Of a stretch of 64,000 bases of DNA, positions 46,722-55,599 are shown piece after piece. The DNA lies in the NCBI RefSeq assembly GCF_002223055.1, contig NZ_NKFL01000003.1, positions 154,615 through 218,614 of the forward strand, given 5' to 3'. Both the position numbers and the translations under genes were made by a program. Source of the stretch: Burkholderia sp. HI2500. GTDB lineage: Bacteria; Pseudomonadota; Gammaproteobacteria; Burkholderiales; Burkholderiaceae. Each line of letters begins with the position of its first letter. The stretch's first letter is position 1. The notes beneath the pieces are model-generated. The model did not search any database. It had not been told where the DNA came from and saw only the letters and a program-made list of their open reading frames with translations.

Positions 46722-46745
46722 GATTGTTCTGCTGTTGCAACAATC
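46722..46745. promoter_or_regulatory. Inverted repeat upstream of azoR
   Basis: GATTGTT (46722-46728) and AACAATC (46739-46745) are perfect 7-bp arms separated by 10 nt, about 90 nt before the azoR start. It is a candidate operator; no regulator gene is adjacent. Confidence 0.45.
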
Positions 46746-46835
46746 CGTCGCCCTGAACCCGCTTTTTCGCGATCATGCGGCCACGCACAATGGCGTCACT
46801 CGCGCTACCAAAGCGCAACCCTACTGGAGCCTGAC

Positions 46836-47432
46836 ATGACGACCATTCTGCAAATCAATTCCGCCGCGCGTTCGCAAGGTGCGCAATCCACGCTGCTGGC
46901 CAACGAACTGACGGCAAAGCTGCAACAATCGAACCCCGGCGCGAACGTCGTGGTTCGCGACCTGCTGGCCGATGCGCTGCCGCACCTCGACGAATCGGTG
47001 CTCGGCGCGTTCTTCACGCCGGCCGACAAGCGCACCGCGGAACAGAATGCGATCGTCGCGAAGAGCGATGCACTGATCGCCGAACTGCAAGCTGCCGACA
47101 TCATCGTGATCGGCGCACCGATGTACAACTTCGGCATCTCGTCGCAACTGAAGACGTACTTCGACTGGATCGCACGTGCAGGCGTCACGTTCCGCTACAC
47201 CGAGAACGGTCCGGAAGGCCTGATCAAGGGCAAGAAGGTTCACGTGGTGACGGCCCGTGGCGGCAAGTACGCCGGTACGCCGAACGACAGCCAGACCCCG
47301 TACCTGCGCACGTTCCTCGGCTTCGTCGGCATGACCGACGTGAACTTCATCTTCGCGGAAGGCCTGAACCTCGGCGCGGATGCGCAAAGCGCAGCGCTGG
47401 CTGGCGCACGCGAAGCGATCGCCGCCGCGTAA
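46836..47432 (+). CDS. azoR: FMN-dependent NADH:quinone/azo reductase AzoR
   Basis: The product is 198 aa. It starts [20 protein letters not shown], the FMN-binding start of the AzoR flavodoxin-like family, and later has [20 protein letters not shown] and [20 protein letters not shown], then [20 protein letters not shown]. AzoR reduces quinones by two electrons and also azo dyes, using NADH, as a dimer. GGAGCC lies before the ATG. A bidirectional hairpin terminator follows. Regulation could be through the inverted repeat upstream. Confidence 0.93.
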   Translation: MTTILQINSAARSQGAQSTLLANELTAKLQQSNPGANVVVRDLLADALPHLDESVLGAFFTPADKRTAEQNAIVAKSDALIAELQAADIIVIGAPMYNFGISSQLKTYFDWIARAGVTFRYTENGPEGLIKGKKVHVVTARGGKYAGTPNDSQTPYLRTFLGFVGMTDVNFIFAEGLNLGADAQSAALAGAREAIAAA

Positions 47433-47471
47433 GGTCGATGCGGGTGCGCCGCACCCGCCGTATCGCCCGAT

Positions 47472-47508
47472 AAAAAAACGCCGCGTCCCGAAAGGGGCGC
47501 GGCGTTTT
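47472..47508. terminator. Bidirectional terminator between azoR and ung
   Basis: ACGCCGCGTCCC-GAAA-GGGGCGCGGCGT (47478-47505) has A7 on the left and TTTT on the right. Confidence 0.9.
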
Positions 47509-47549
47509 CGCATGCCGGCTGCCGTGGCGAACGAACGGCGGTGCGGCGG

Positions 47550-48455
47550 TTACGCGAGCGTTTCCGCCACGTCAGGCAGGCGCCAGTCGATCGGTTCGCG
47601 CCCTGCGTCGACCAGATAGTCGTTCGCGAGCGCGAAATGGCGGCAGCCGAGGAAGCCGCGGTGCGCGGACAGCGGCGACGGATGCGGCGCCTCGAGCACG
47701 CGATGCGCGCTGGCGTCGAACAGCGCGCGCTTCGCCTGTGCGTGGGCGCCCCACAGCATGAAGACGAGCCCCTGATGGCGGCCGGCGAGTTCGCGGATCA
47801 GCGTGTCCGTGCATTGCTCCCAACCGCGCTTCGCATGGCTCGCGGCGGCCCCGCGCTCGACCGTCAGCACCGTGTTGAGCAGCAGCACGCCCTGGCGCGC
47901 CCAGGTGTCGAGGCAGCCGTGGCGCGGTGTGTCGTGGCCGAAGTTAGCGGCGATTTCCTTGAAGATGTTGCGCAGCGACGGCGGCGTGCGCACGGCCGGC
48001 GGCACCGAGAACGCGAGCCCGTGCGCCTGCGGCGTGCCGCGATCGTCGCCGTGGTACGGATCCTGGCCGAGGATCACGACTTTTACGTCGTCAGGGCTCG
48101 TCAGGCGCAGCGCGCGGAACACGTCGGTCGGGTAGACCGTCTTGCCGGCCGCACGCTCGTCATCGACGAAGCGGCACAGCGGCGCGTACGCGTCGCTGTC
48201 GGTAAAGGGTTTCAGCACGTCGCGCCAGACGGGCGGCAGCGCGTCGAATTGCGCGGCGAGGTGCGGGACGTCGGCGGCAACGGGCTGCGGTGCCGTCGGG
48301 GCCGCAGCCGGAGCGGCGGCTTTCTTGCCGGGCTTGCGTCCGGCTGCGGGCGCTTCGGGCGCCGGCGGCGGAATATGGGCCGGTGCCGTTTCCGGCACGG
48401 GATCATCGAACAGCGACGCCTGTTGCGGCGCGCGGGAAGTCTTGCGGGTTGCCAT
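47550..48455 (-). CDS. ung: Uracil-DNA glycosylase (family 1) with clamp-binding N-terminal extension
   Basis: The product is 301 aa. It removes uracil from DNA as the first step of base excision repair. Motifs: water-activating GQDPYHG (D132), FLWG-type VFMLWGAHAQ and DNA-intercalating HPSPLSAHRGF. The family is usually about 225-230 residues; here about 70 extra N-terminal residues, rich in Pro, Ala and Lys, precede the catalytic domain and contain QASLF at 12-16, which matches the Q-x-x-L-F beta-clamp-binding type. It lies at the end of the minus-strand trp-CYTH run, 12 nt after the CYTH gene. Confidence 0.95.
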   Translation of the reverse strand: MATRKTSRAPQQASLFDDPVPETAPAHIPPPAPEAPAAGRKPGKKAAAPAAAPTAPQPVAADVPHLAAQFDALPPVWRDVLKPFTDSDAYAPLCRFVDDERAAGKTVYPTDVFRALRLTSPDDVKVVILGQDPYHGDDRGTPQAHGLAFSVPPAVRTPPSLRNIFKEIAANFGHDTPRHGCLDTWARQGVLLLNTVLTVERGAAASHAKRGWEQCTDTLIRELAGRHQGLVFMLWGAHAQAKRALFDASAHRVLEAPHPSPLSAHRGFLGCRHFALANDYLVDAGREPIDWRLPDVAETLA

Positions 48456-48467
48456 GCGTGATGCGGG

Positions 48468-49094
48468 TTATTGCGCGCGCAGCCGGTAGCCGCGCTGCGC
48501 CTTGCTGATGTTTTCGGGAACGAGGCCCGGCAGCGCTTGCTGCAATTCGGCGGCGAGCGTTGCAAGCGCCGCCTCCGGGCCGTCGATCAGTTCGAGTTCG
48601 ATTTCGCTGATCGGTTCGCGGCGCGTTTCGTGTTCCGCCTGGACGACGATCTCGCCGAGGTCCACCGCGGCTTCGACGGTTGCGCCGCCGATTGCGATGC
48701 GCCACAGCGTACGCGAAAAATCCGTGCGGAACAGCGCCGACAGCGAACCGGCCGCGTCATTCAGCGCGGCGGCGGCTTCCGGCACGTCGCAGGCTGCGAC
48801 GAGCGCGTCGATCTCGAGCGCGTCGCCGGCGACCGGCAGCTCCCACTCGTGGCGGCGATGCAGGCCGCCTTCCGCGCTGCCGACCGTCTTGAACGTCTGC
48901 AGCCAGCCTTGCGGCGTGCGGCGCACGCGCACCGCGCTCTTCGAGCGGGCCAGCGCGAGATCGGGCGTGTCGTAATAGACGTTTGCGAGCGTGATGTCGC
49001 GACCGGGTTCGCCGGTCAGCGTCTCGAAGAAGCGTCGCGCGGCGTCGGCCTGGCCGGCCGGCAGCGCGAGCTTGATTTCCTTTTCGATCGCCAT
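48468..49094 (-). CDS. CYTH-domain protein (inorganic triphosphatase-like)
   Basis: The product is 208 aa. CYTH motifs: the start EKEIKLALP (ExExK type), YYDTPDLALARSKSAVRVRR, and acidic strand EPISEIELELIDGPEAAL, which form the triphosphate tunnel. Bacterial CYTH proteins cleave inorganic triphosphate or thiamine triphosphate. The CHAD domain seen in longer relatives is absent. Its ATG overlaps the trpC stop (TGATG, 1 nt), so it is translationally coupled to the trp operon, although no metabolic link is known. Confidence 0.88.
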   Translation of the reverse strand: MAIEKEIKLALPAGQADAARRFFETLTGEPGRDITLANVYYDTPDLALARSKSAVRVRRTPQGWLQTFKTVGSAEGGLHRRHEWELPVAGDALEIDALVAACDVPEAAAALNDAAGSLSALFRTDFSRTLWRIAIGGATVEAAVDLGEIVVQAEHETRREPISEIELELIDGPEAALATLAAELQQALPGLVPENISKAQRGYRLRAQ

Positions 49095-49879
49095 CAGAAG
49101 AACATCCGTGCGAGTTCTTCGCCCGGCTGCCCGGCGCGCATGAACGCTTCGCCGACGAGGAACGTGTTCACGTTCGCCGCGCGCATCGTGTCGACGTCGG
49201 TGCGCGACAGGATGCCCGATTCGGTCACGACGATCCGGTCGGCCGGAATCATGTCGAGCATGTCGAGCGTGGTCTGGATCGACGTCTCGAACGTGCGCAG
49301 GTTGCGGTTGTTGATGCCGAGCAGCGGCGTCTTGAGCGTCAGCGCCTGTTCCATCTCGTTGCGGTCGTGTACTTCGACCAGCACCGCGAGGCCGAGCGAG
49401 TGCGCATACGCTTCGAGATCCTGCATCAGCGGGGTGTCGAGCGCGGCGGCGATCAGCAGGATCGCGTCGGCACCCATCGCGCGCGCTTCGATGATCTGGT
49501 ACGCGTCGACGATGAAGTCCTTGCGCAGCACCGGCAGTTCGCAGGCCGCGCGCGCTTGTTCGAGATAGCGGGCGCTACCCTGGAAGAACTGCTCGTCGGT
49601 CAGCACCGACAGGCACGCGGCGCCGTGCGCTGCATACGAACGCGCGATGTCGGCAGGCACGAAATGCTCGCGCAGCACGCCCTTCGACGGGCTGGCCTTC
49701 TTGATTTCGGAAATCACGGCCGCGTGGCCGGCCGCATGCTTCGCGCGCAATGCGCCGACGAAGTCGCGCAGGTCGCGCGCGGACGCTTCCAGTTTCAGTG
49801 CCTCGAGCGGCGCGCTGCGCATGGCCGCCGCGACTTCTTCGCGCTTGACGCCGATGATTCGGTCGAGAATGTCGCTCAT
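49094..49879 (-). CDS. trpC: Indole-3-glycerol-phosphate synthase
   Basis: The product is 261 aa and monofunctional: there is no fused phosphoribosylanthranilate isomerase (TrpF), unlike in enterobacteria. It converts CdRP to indole-3-glycerol phosphate. Motifs: start [18 protein letters not shown], the loop [19 protein letters not shown] with the catalytic Lys, and [13 protein letters not shown] and [13 protein letters not shown]. It is last of trpE-G-D-C on the minus strand, 29 nt after trpD. Confidence 0.97.
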   Translation of the reverse strand: MSDILDRIIGVKREEVAAAMRSAPLEALKLEASARDLRDFVGALRAKHAAGHAAVISEIKKASPSKGVLREHFVPADIARSYAAHGAACLSVLTDEQFFQGSARYLEQARAACELPVLRKDFIVDAYQIIEARAMGADAILLIAAALDTPLMQDLEAYAHSLGLAVLVEVHDRNEMEQALTLKTPLLGINNRNLRTFETSIQTTLDMLDMIPADRIVVTESGILSRTDVDTMRAANVNTFLVGEAFMRAGQPGEELARMFF

Positions 49880-49908
49880 GTGGATTCCTGCTTGATTCGT
49901 AGGGGGAG

Positions 49909-50940
49909 TCAGCGCTTGAACTGCTGCGTGAAGCGCACGAGTTCGTCGACTTTCGCGCGGGCCTTGCCGCTCGCGATCGCTTCGCGGGCGAGCTGGATGC
50001 CGTCCGCGATCGACTCGGCGACGTTCGCCGCATAGAGCGCGGTGCCGGCGTTCAGTGTGACGATCTCACGCGCGACGCCCGGCTGGTTGTCCAGCGCACC
50101 GAGCAGCATCGTGCGCGATTCGTCGGCATTTTCCACCTTCAGCGTGCGGTTCGACACCATCTGCAGGCCGAAGTCTTCCGGATGGATCTCGTATTCGTGC
50201 ACCTTGCCGTCGCGCAGCTCGCCGACGAGCGTTGCCGCGCCGAGCGATACCTCGTCCATCCCGTCCTTGCCGTACACGACCAGCACGTGCTGCGCGCCCA
50301 GGCGCTGCATCACGCGCACCTGGATGCCGACGAGGTCGGGGTGGAACACGCCCATCAGCTGGTTCGGCGCGCCGGCCGGGTTGGTCAGCGGGCCGAGGAT
50401 GTTGAAGATCGTGCGCACGCCGAGCTCGCGGCGCACGGCTGCGATGTTCTTCATCGCCGGGTGATGGTTCGGCGCGAACATGAAGCCCATGCCCGTTTCG
50501 GCGATCGACGCGGCAACCTGGTCGGACTGCAGGTCGATGTTCACGCCGAGCGCCTCGAGCACGTCGGCGCTGCCGGACTTGCTCGATACGCCGCGGTTGC
50601 CGTGCTTCGCGACTTTCGCGCCGGCCGCGGCCGTGACGAACATCGACGCGGTCGAGATGTTGAACGTGTGCGAGCCGTCGCCGCCGGTGCCGACGATGTC
50701 GACGAAGTTCGAGTTGTCCTGCACCTCGACGTGGTTCGCGAATTCGCGCATCACGGTCGCGGCGGCGGCGATCTCGCCGATCGTCTCCTTCTTCACGCGC
50801 AGCCCGGTGATGATCGCGGCCGCCATCACGGGCGACATGTCGCCGCGCATGATGAGCCGCATCAGATGCAGCATCTCGTCGTGGAAGATTTCGCGGTGTT
50901 CGATCGTGCGCTGCAGCGCTTCCTGCGGGGTAATCGTCAT
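49909..50940 (-). CDS. trpD: Anthranilate phosphoribosyltransferase
   Basis: The product is 343 aa. It transfers a phosphoribosyl group from PRPP to anthranilate. The glycine-rich PRPP loop is [20 protein letters not shown], followed by [20 protein letters not shown] and [20 protein letters not shown], all standard. It is not fused to TrpG. It is separated from trpG by 13 nt and from trpC by 29 nt, in one operon. Confidence 0.97.
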   Translation of the reverse strand: MTITPQEALQRTIEHREIFHDEMLHLMRLIMRGDMSPVMAAAIITGLRVKKETIGEIAAAATVMREFANHVEVQDNSNFVDIVGTGGDGSHTFNISTASMFVTAAAGAKVAKHGNRGVSSKSGSADVLEALGVNIDLQSDQVAASIAETGMGFMFAPNHHPAMKNIAAVRRELGVRTIFNILGPLTNPAGAPNQLMGVFHPDLVGIQVRVMQRLGAQHVLVVYGKDGMDEVSLGAATLVGELRDGKVHEYEIHPEDFGLQMVSNRTLKVENADESRTMLLGALDNQPGVAREIVTLNAGTALYAANVAESIADGIQLAREAIASGKARAKVDELVRFTQQFKR

Positions 50941-50953
50941 CGTGAGGCTCCCG

Positions 50954-51544
50954 TCAGGCGGCTTGCGCGGCCGCGGCGCGGGCCTGTTTCAGAAAATTCT
51001 CGAGCAGCGCGTGGCCATGCTCGGACAGGATCGATTCCGGGTGGAACTGCACGCCTTCGATCGGCAGCGTCTTGTGGCGCACGCCCATGATTTCGCCGTC
51101 GTCGGTCCAGGCGGACACCTCGAGGCAGTCGGGCAGCGATTCGCGCTCGATCGCGAGCGAGTGATAGCGCGTGACGTCGAAGTGCTTCGGCAGGTCGGCG
51201 AATACACCGCGGCAGTCGGTTTCGATCTTGCTCACCTTGCCGTGCATGATGGTCTTCGCGCGCACGACGCGGCCGCCGAAGGCCTCGCCGATCGCCTGAT
51301 GGCCGAGGCACACGCCGAGGATCGGCTTCTTGCCCGCGAATGCTTTCAGCACGTCGAGCGTGATGCCCGCGTGCTGCGGGTTGCTCGGGCCGGGCGACAG
51401 GCAGATCGCATCGGGATTCAGGCGCGCGATTTCGTCGAGCGTGATTTCGTCGTTGCGGTAGGTGCGCACGTCCTCGCCGAGTTCGCCGAAGTACTGGACC
51501 AGGTTGTAGGTAAACGAGTCGTAGTTGTCGATCATGAGCAGCAT
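50954..51544 (-). CDS. trpG: Anthranilate synthase component II (glutamine amidotransferase)
   Basis: The product is 196 aa from the ATG at 51544; the open frame reaches further but the family starts [20 protein letters not shown]. Catalytic triad: Cys in [16 protein letters not shown], and His/Glu in [14 protein letters not shown]. It supplies ammonia from glutamine to TrpE. It is located 13 nt after the trpE stop on the minus strand. In related bacteria this subunit can also serve PabB; no pabB is in this window. Confidence 0.97.
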   Translation of the reverse strand: MLLMIDNYDSFTYNLVQYFGELGEDVRTYRNDEITLDEIARLNPDAICLSPGPSNPQHAGITLDVLKAFAGKKPILGVCLGHQAIGEAFGGRVVRAKTIMHGKVSKIETDCRGVFADLPKHFDVTRYHSLAIERESLPDCLEVSAWTDDGEIMGVRHKTLPIEGVQFHPESILSEHGHALLENFLKQARAAAAQAA

Positions 51545-51557
51545 GGTCAGTCTCCGG

Positions 51558-53051
51558 TCAGAAGTCGCTATCGAGGCCGTCCTGGACCTGTTCGGCCGCA
51601 CGCAGCACCGCGCGCGCCTTGTTTTCGGTCTCTTGCCATTCGGATTCGGGCACCGAATCCGCGACGACGCCGGCCGCCGCTTGCACGTAAAGGTTGCCGT
51701 TGTGGATCAGGCCCGTGCGGATCGCGATCGCGAGATCCATCTCGCCCGAGAACGACAGGTAGCCGACGGCGCCGCCGTACAGCCCGCGCTTGACCGGCTC
51801 GAGTTCGTCGATCAGTTCCATCGCACGGACCTTCGGCGCGCCGGACAGCGTGCCGGCCGGGAACGTCGCGCGCAGCACGTCGTAGTTCGTCATGCCGGGC
51901 TTCAGCTTGCCTTCGACCGAGCTGACGATGTGCTGCACGTGCGAGTATTTCTCGATGACCATCTGGTCGGTCACGTGCACCGAGCCGATTTCCGCGATGC
52001 GGCCGACGTCGTTGCGCGCGAGGTCGATCAGCATCACGTGCTCGGCGATCTCCTTCGGATCGTTGAGCAGCTCGGTCGCGAGTTCCGCGTCGCGCTCGGG
52101 CGTGTTGCCGCGCGGTCGCGTGCCGGCAAGCGGGCGGATCGTGACGATCTGGTCTTCGCCGCGCTTTTCCTGGCGCACGAGGATTTCCGGCGATGCGCCG
52201 ACCACGTGGAAATCGCCGAAGTTGTAGTAGTACATGTACGGCGACGGGTTCAGCGAACGCAGCGCGCGATACAGCGACAGCGGATTGTCGCGGTACGGCT
52301 TCGTCAGACGCTGGCCGACCTGGATCTGCATCAGCTCGCCGGCCGCGATGTATTCCTTCGCCTGGCGCACGGCGGCCAGATAATCATCCTTCTTGAACTC
52401 GCGGAACGTCTCGGTGCGCACGCTCGCCGACGTGACCGGCGGCTGCACGGTCGTGCGCAGGCGCTGCTTCAGTTCGCGCAGGCGTTGTTTCGCCTTCGTA
52501 TAGGCTTCGGCCTGGCTCGGATCCGCGTAGATGATCAGGTACAGCTTGCCGGCGAGGTTGTCGATGACCGCGACTTCCTCGGTCAGCAGCAACTGGATGT
52601 CGGGCAGGCCGAGATCGTCGCGCGGTGCGGTGTTCGCGAGCTTCTTCTCGATGTAGCGCACCGCGTCGTAGCCGAAATAGCCGGCGAGACCGCCGCAGAA
52701 GCGTGGCAGGCCCGGGCGCTGCGCCACCTTGAAGCGCGCCTGGAACGATTCGATGAACTGGAACGGGTCGCCGTCGTGCGTCTCGACGACCTCGCCGTCG
52801 CGTACGACTTCCGACACGCCGTTGCGGGTCCGCACGAGCGTACGGGCGGGCAGGCCGATGAACGAATAGCGGCCGAAGCGTTCGCCGCCGACCACCGATT
52901 CGAGCAGGAACGAGTTGGCGCCCGAGCGTTCGGGCTGGGCCAGCTTCAGGTAGAGGGACAGCGGCGTTTCGAGATCGGCGAGGGCCTCCGCGATCAGCGG
53001 GATGCGGTTGTAGCCTTCGTTCGCGAGCGATTGAAATTCGAGTTCGGTCAT
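51558..53051 (-). CDS. trpE: Anthranilate synthase component I
   Basis: The product is 497 aa from the ATG at 53051. It converts chorismate and ammonia to anthranilate. The N-terminal region holds the feedback site for Trp ([18 protein letters not shown], including the LLES element). The chorismate-binding domain has [29 protein letters not shown] and [21 protein letters not shown] 5' leader with a Trp-rich peptide and a terminator precedes it, indicating attenuation. It starts the trpE-G-D-C run. Confidence 0.97.
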   Translation of the reverse strand: MTELEFQSLANEGYNRIPLIAEALADLETPLSLYLKLAQPERSGANSFLLESVVGGERFGRYSFIGLPARTLVRTRNGVSEVVRDGEVVETHDGDPFQFIESFQARFKVAQRPGLPRFCGGLAGYFGYDAVRYIEKKLANTAPRDDLGLPDIQLLLTEEVAVIDNLAGKLYLIIYADPSQAEAYTKAKQRLRELKQRLRTTVQPPVTSASVRTETFREFKKDDYLAAVRQAKEYIAAGELMQIQVGQRLTKPYRDNPLSLYRALRSLNPSPYMYYYNFGDFHVVGASPEILVRQEKRGEDQIVTIRPLAGTRPRGNTPERDAELATELLNDPKEIAEHVMLIDLARNDVGRIAEIGSVHVTDQMVIEKYSHVQHIVSSVEGKLKPGMTNYDVLRATFPAGTLSGAPKVRAMELIDELEPVKRGLYGGAVGYLSFSGEMDLAIAIRTGLIHNGNLYVQAAAGVVADSVPESEWQETENKARAVLRAAEQVQDGLDSDF

Positions 53052-53270
53052 GTTCCGGTCCTGTTCGGGACGAGCGGCGCGTGCGCCAGGGATCACTTGA
53101 CGCTGCGCGGGTTGCCGTCGGCGAAAGGGCGGTCGATCGAGAAGTGCCTGTTGCCGGCCGGCACTCCGTGCGTGAACGTCGCGAGCCAGCGGCCGCACCT
53201 GAACGCAAGCGTTCGGACGCGGTAGAACTCGAGGTGGTGCGACGATCGGCGCGCGGATGCGCAGCGAGAT

Positions 53271-53300
53271 AAAAAACGGCGCTGAAGACGTGCTTCAGCG
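53271..53300 (-). terminator. Attenuator terminator in the trpE leader
   Basis: On the minus strand, CGCTGAAG-CACGT-CTTCAGCG (53300-53280) is followed by CCG and six U residues (53276-53271). It lies 16 nt after the stop codon of the Trp-rich leader peptide and 220 nt before trpE, so it can only act as a conditional stop for the trp genes. A small hairpin CCTC-TTCGAT-GAGG lies between the peptide stop and this stem. Confidence 0.85.
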
Positions 53301-53316
53301 TACCTCATCGAAGAGG

Positions 53317-53391
53317 TTAGCGCGACCAGCGACGCCAGGGCCAGGCTCCCCGGTCGATGCTGCTCAGACTCCGTTTTTTATTCAGAAACAT
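53317..53391 (-). CDS. trpL: Tryptophan leader peptide (trpL), 24 aa
   Basis: The frame has 24 codons and ends GAWPWRRWSR: three Trp codons within six residues (W17, W19, W22), just before the stop. It begins 17 nt after the gph stop codon and is followed at once by the attenuator hairpin. This is the layout of ribosome-mediated attenuation: stalling at the Trp codons when charged tRNA-Trp is low would let an alternative hairpin form and block the terminator. No strong Shine-Dalgarno sequence is seen before the ATG, so translation may depend on ribosomes finishing gph. Confidence 0.85.
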   Translation of the reverse strand: MFLNKKRSLSSIDRGAWPWRRWSR

Positions 53392-53408
53392 GCAGATGGA
53401 AGAAATAA

Positions 53409-54173
53409 TCAGAGGGTTGGCCGGCCGGCGTTGTGCGCGGAGATCGCGCGAGCTGCGACCAGCAACGAATCGACTATACCATCCGAATTTATCGTTTGTA
53501 TAGCTTTGCCATGGTTGTAGCCGTACGGCACCGTCAGCGTCGCCATCCCGGCCGCGCGGCCTGCCAGCGCATCGTTTTCCGAGTCGCCGATCGCGACTGC
53601 CGCATCCGGTGCGACGCCGAGCGCGTTGCAGGCCGTCAGCATCGGCAGCGGATCGGGCTTCTTGCGCGCGACGCTGTCGCCGCCGAGCACGATGCCGAAG
53701 CAATCGGCCAGCCCGTATTGCTCGAGCAGCTCGACCGCGAAGCGATGCGGCTTGTTCGTCACGCACGCGAGCCGGATGCCGGCTGCGCGCAGCGCGTCGA
53801 GACCGGCGGCCACGTCCGGGTAGAGGCGTGTGTGGCGGCCGTTGATCTTCGCGTACTCGGTCTGGTAGATCGCGAGTGCGTCGTCGAAGCGGGCGTGCGC
53901 CTCGTCGGCTGCGAAGCGCGGTTTCAGCACGCTCTGGATCAGGTGTTCGGAGCCCTTGCCGACGTAGCCGATCACCTCGTCGCGCGACGTGGCCGGCGCG
54001 CCGAGCTGCGCGAGCATCCCGTTCAGGCCGGCCGTGAAATCGTCGGCCGTATCGACCATGGTGCCGTCGAGATCGATCAGCGCTGCGTCGATGCGCGGCG
54101 TGGCGAAGCGGATCGGAGCGGCTTCCGGTGCGGCCCCGGCCGATGCATGGCCGGCGAGCGACGAGTCGGCCAC
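53409..54173 (-). CDS. gph: Phosphoglycolate phosphatase
   Basis: The product is 254 aa, a HAD family member. Motif I is ALIDLDGTMVDTADDF with the DxD pair, then LACVTNKPHRFAVELLEQYG, KKPDPLPML and AIGDSENDALAGRAAGM. It removes phosphate from 2-phosphoglycolate formed in DNA repair or photorespiration-like chemistry. An N-terminal extension of about 28 residues precedes motif I; an internal start is possible. It lies 4 nt after rpe and just before the trp leader, so the rpe-gph-trp order is conserved as in many beta-proteobacteria. Confidence 0.93.
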   Translation of the reverse strand: MADSSLAGHASAGAAPEAAPIRFATPRIDAALIDLDGTMVDTADDFTAGLNGMLAQLGAPATSRDEVIGYVGKGSEHLIQSVLKPRFAADEAHARFDDALAIYQTEYAKINGRHTRLYPDVAAGLDALRAAGIRLACVTNKPHRFAVELLEQYGLADCFGIVLGGDSVARKKPDPLPMLTACNALGVAPDAAVAIGDSENDALAGRAAGMATLTVPYGYNHGKAIQTINSDGIVDSLLVAARAISAHNAGRPTL

Positions 54174-54177
54174 GGCG

Positions 54178-54864
54178 TCAGCTCCGCTCGACGGTAGCGA
54201 GCGCGGCGCGCATCTCGTCGATCACCTTGCGGTAGTCCGGCTTGCCGAAAATCGCCGAACCCGCGACGAAGGTGTCGGCGCCGGCCGCCGCGATTTCCGC
54301 GATGTTGTCGGTCTTCACGCCGCCGTCGACTTCAAGCAGGATCTCTCGGCCGGTGCGCTCGGTGTACGCGTCGATGCGTGCGCGTGCTTCGCGCAGCTTG
54401 TTCAGCGTTTCCGGAATGAACGACTGGCCGCCGAAGCCCGGGTTGACCGACATCAGCAGCACGAAGTCGAGGCGGTCCATCACGTGGTCGAGGTAGTTCA
54501 GCGGCGTGGCCGGGTTGAACACGAGGCCGGCCTTGCAGCCGTGGTCGCGGATCAGCGACAGCGTGCGGTCGATGTGATCGGAGCCTTCCGGGTGGAAGCT
54601 GATCAGGTTGGCACCGGCCTTCGCAAAATCGGGCACGATCCGGTCGACCGGGCGCACCATCAGGTGCACGTCGATCGGCACCTGCACGTGCGGGCGGATC
54701 GCTTCGCACACGAGCGGGCCGATGGTCAGGTTCGGCACGTAATGGTTGTCCATCACGTCGAAGTGGATCCAGTCGGCGCCGGCGGCGACCACGTTGCGGA
54801 CTTCTTCGCCGAGCCGTGCGAAATCGGCCGACAGGATGCTGGGAGCGATGCGGAATTGGGTCAT
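54178..54864 (-). CDS. rpe: Ribulose-phosphate 3-epimerase
   Basis: The product is 228 aa. It interconverts ribulose-5-phosphate and xylulose-5-phosphate in the pentose phosphate pathway. Motifs: start [40 protein letters not shown] with the metal-binding His and Asp, [31 protein letters not shown] and [11 protein letters not shown]. The length is typical. It is the first gene of the minus-strand rpe-gph-trpEGDC run and is divergent from apaG. Confidence 0.97.
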   Translation of the reverse strand: MTQFRIAPSILSADFARLGEEVRNVVAAGADWIHFDVMDNHYVPNLTIGPLVCEAIRPHVQVPIDVHLMVRPVDRIVPDFAKAGANLISFHPEGSDHIDRTLSLIRDHGCKAGLVFNPATPLNYLDHVMDRLDFVLLMSVNPGFGGQSFIPETLNKLREARARIDAYTERTGREILLEVDGGVKTDNIAEIAAAGADTFVAGSAIFGKPDYRKVIDEMRAALATVERS

Positions 54865-55042
54865 GGCAGGGGAGCGGGGACGTTGCGGCGCAAAACCGCC
54901 ATTCTACCGTCCGGCGACCCGGTGCGCGGCGGCAGGCCGTGCGGTCGAGGCCGGATTGCGCATAGAATGCCGAACCAATGCGGCGCGCCCGCGGCCCCGT
55001 TGCCCATGCCGGCGCGGGCAGTCATCTTCCAGCGGAAACACC

Positions 55043-55417
55043 ATGAGTCAGTATCAATTCACCGTTTCGGTGAAAACCAGCTACTTGCCGGAACAATCCG
55101 ACCCCGATCGCCGTCAATACGCATTCGCGTACACGCTGACGATCCGCAACACGGGACAGGTCGCGGCGCAACTGATCGCGCGTCACTGGATCATCACGGA
55201 CAGCGAGAGCCACGTGCAGGAAGTGAAGGGGCTCGGCGTCGTCGGGCACCAGCCGCTGCTCCAGCCGGGCGAGCACTTCGAGTACACGAGCTGGGCCGTG
55301 ATCGCGACACCGGTCGGCACGATGCGTGGCGCGTACTTCTGCGTGGCGGAGGACGGCGAGCGTTTCGAGGCGCCGGTCGACGAGTTCGCACTGCACATGC
55401 CGCGCACGCTGCATTGA
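55043..55417 (+). CDS. apaG: ApaG family protein
   Basis: The product is 124 aa, the standard length, from the ATG at 55043. The single fibronectin-III-like ApaG domain is complete: QFTVSVKTSYLPEQSDPDRR, FAYTLTIRNTGQVAAQLIAR, HWIITDSESHVQEVKGLGVV, GEHFEYTSWAVIATPVGTMR and GAYFCV. Bacterial ApaG is a small soluble protein whose function is not settled, with links to divalent cation handling in enterobacteria. It is divergent from rpe by 178 nt. Confidence 0.95.
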   Translation: MSQYQFTVSVKTSYLPEQSDPDRRQYAFAYTLTIRNTGQVAAQLIARHWIITDSESHVQEVKGLGVVGHQPLLQPGEHFEYTSWAVIATPVGTMRGAYFCVAEDGERFEAPVDEFALHMPRTLH

Positions 55418-55439
55418 GCGGGCGGAGTGCGTCAGGGTG

Positions 55440-55571
55440 TTAGCGCGGCTTGCGGGTGTGCTTCTTTCTGCCCGACGACGTCCACACGACGATGAAGATC
55501 AGCAGGGCGAGCGCGACGAAGGCTTCGAGCGCGAAGATGAGCATCGGATATTGGTCGAGAAAATCTGACAT
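55440..55571 (-). CDS. 43-aa single-pass membrane protein, head-to-head with mltA
   Basis: The frame has 43 codons from the ATG at 55571: MSDFLDQYPMLIFALEAFVA, a hydrophobic helix to about residue 30, then a strongly basic tail (SGRKKHTRKPR). The GATGGAAAC region 9-17 nt upstream may serve as a weak ribosome-binding site. Codon use is like the neighbouring genes. The topology would be a short N-terminal segment, one helix and a positive cytoplasmic tail. I do not recognise a named family. Its start lies at the start region of mltA on the opposite strand, so the two share promoter DNA. Confidence 0.6.
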   Translation of the reverse strand: MSDFLDQYPMLIFALEAFVALALLIFIVVWTSSGRKKHTRKPR

Positions 55572-55599
55572 GGCGGTTTCCATCAAGAACGGACATTGT

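Noticed and set aside
53093..53308. A 71-codon minus-strand frame in the trpE leader, overlapping the attenuator stem
   Set aside because: Its start lies on the terminator hairpin and the product has no family or helix pattern; the Trp-rich 24-codon frame just upstream explains the region better.
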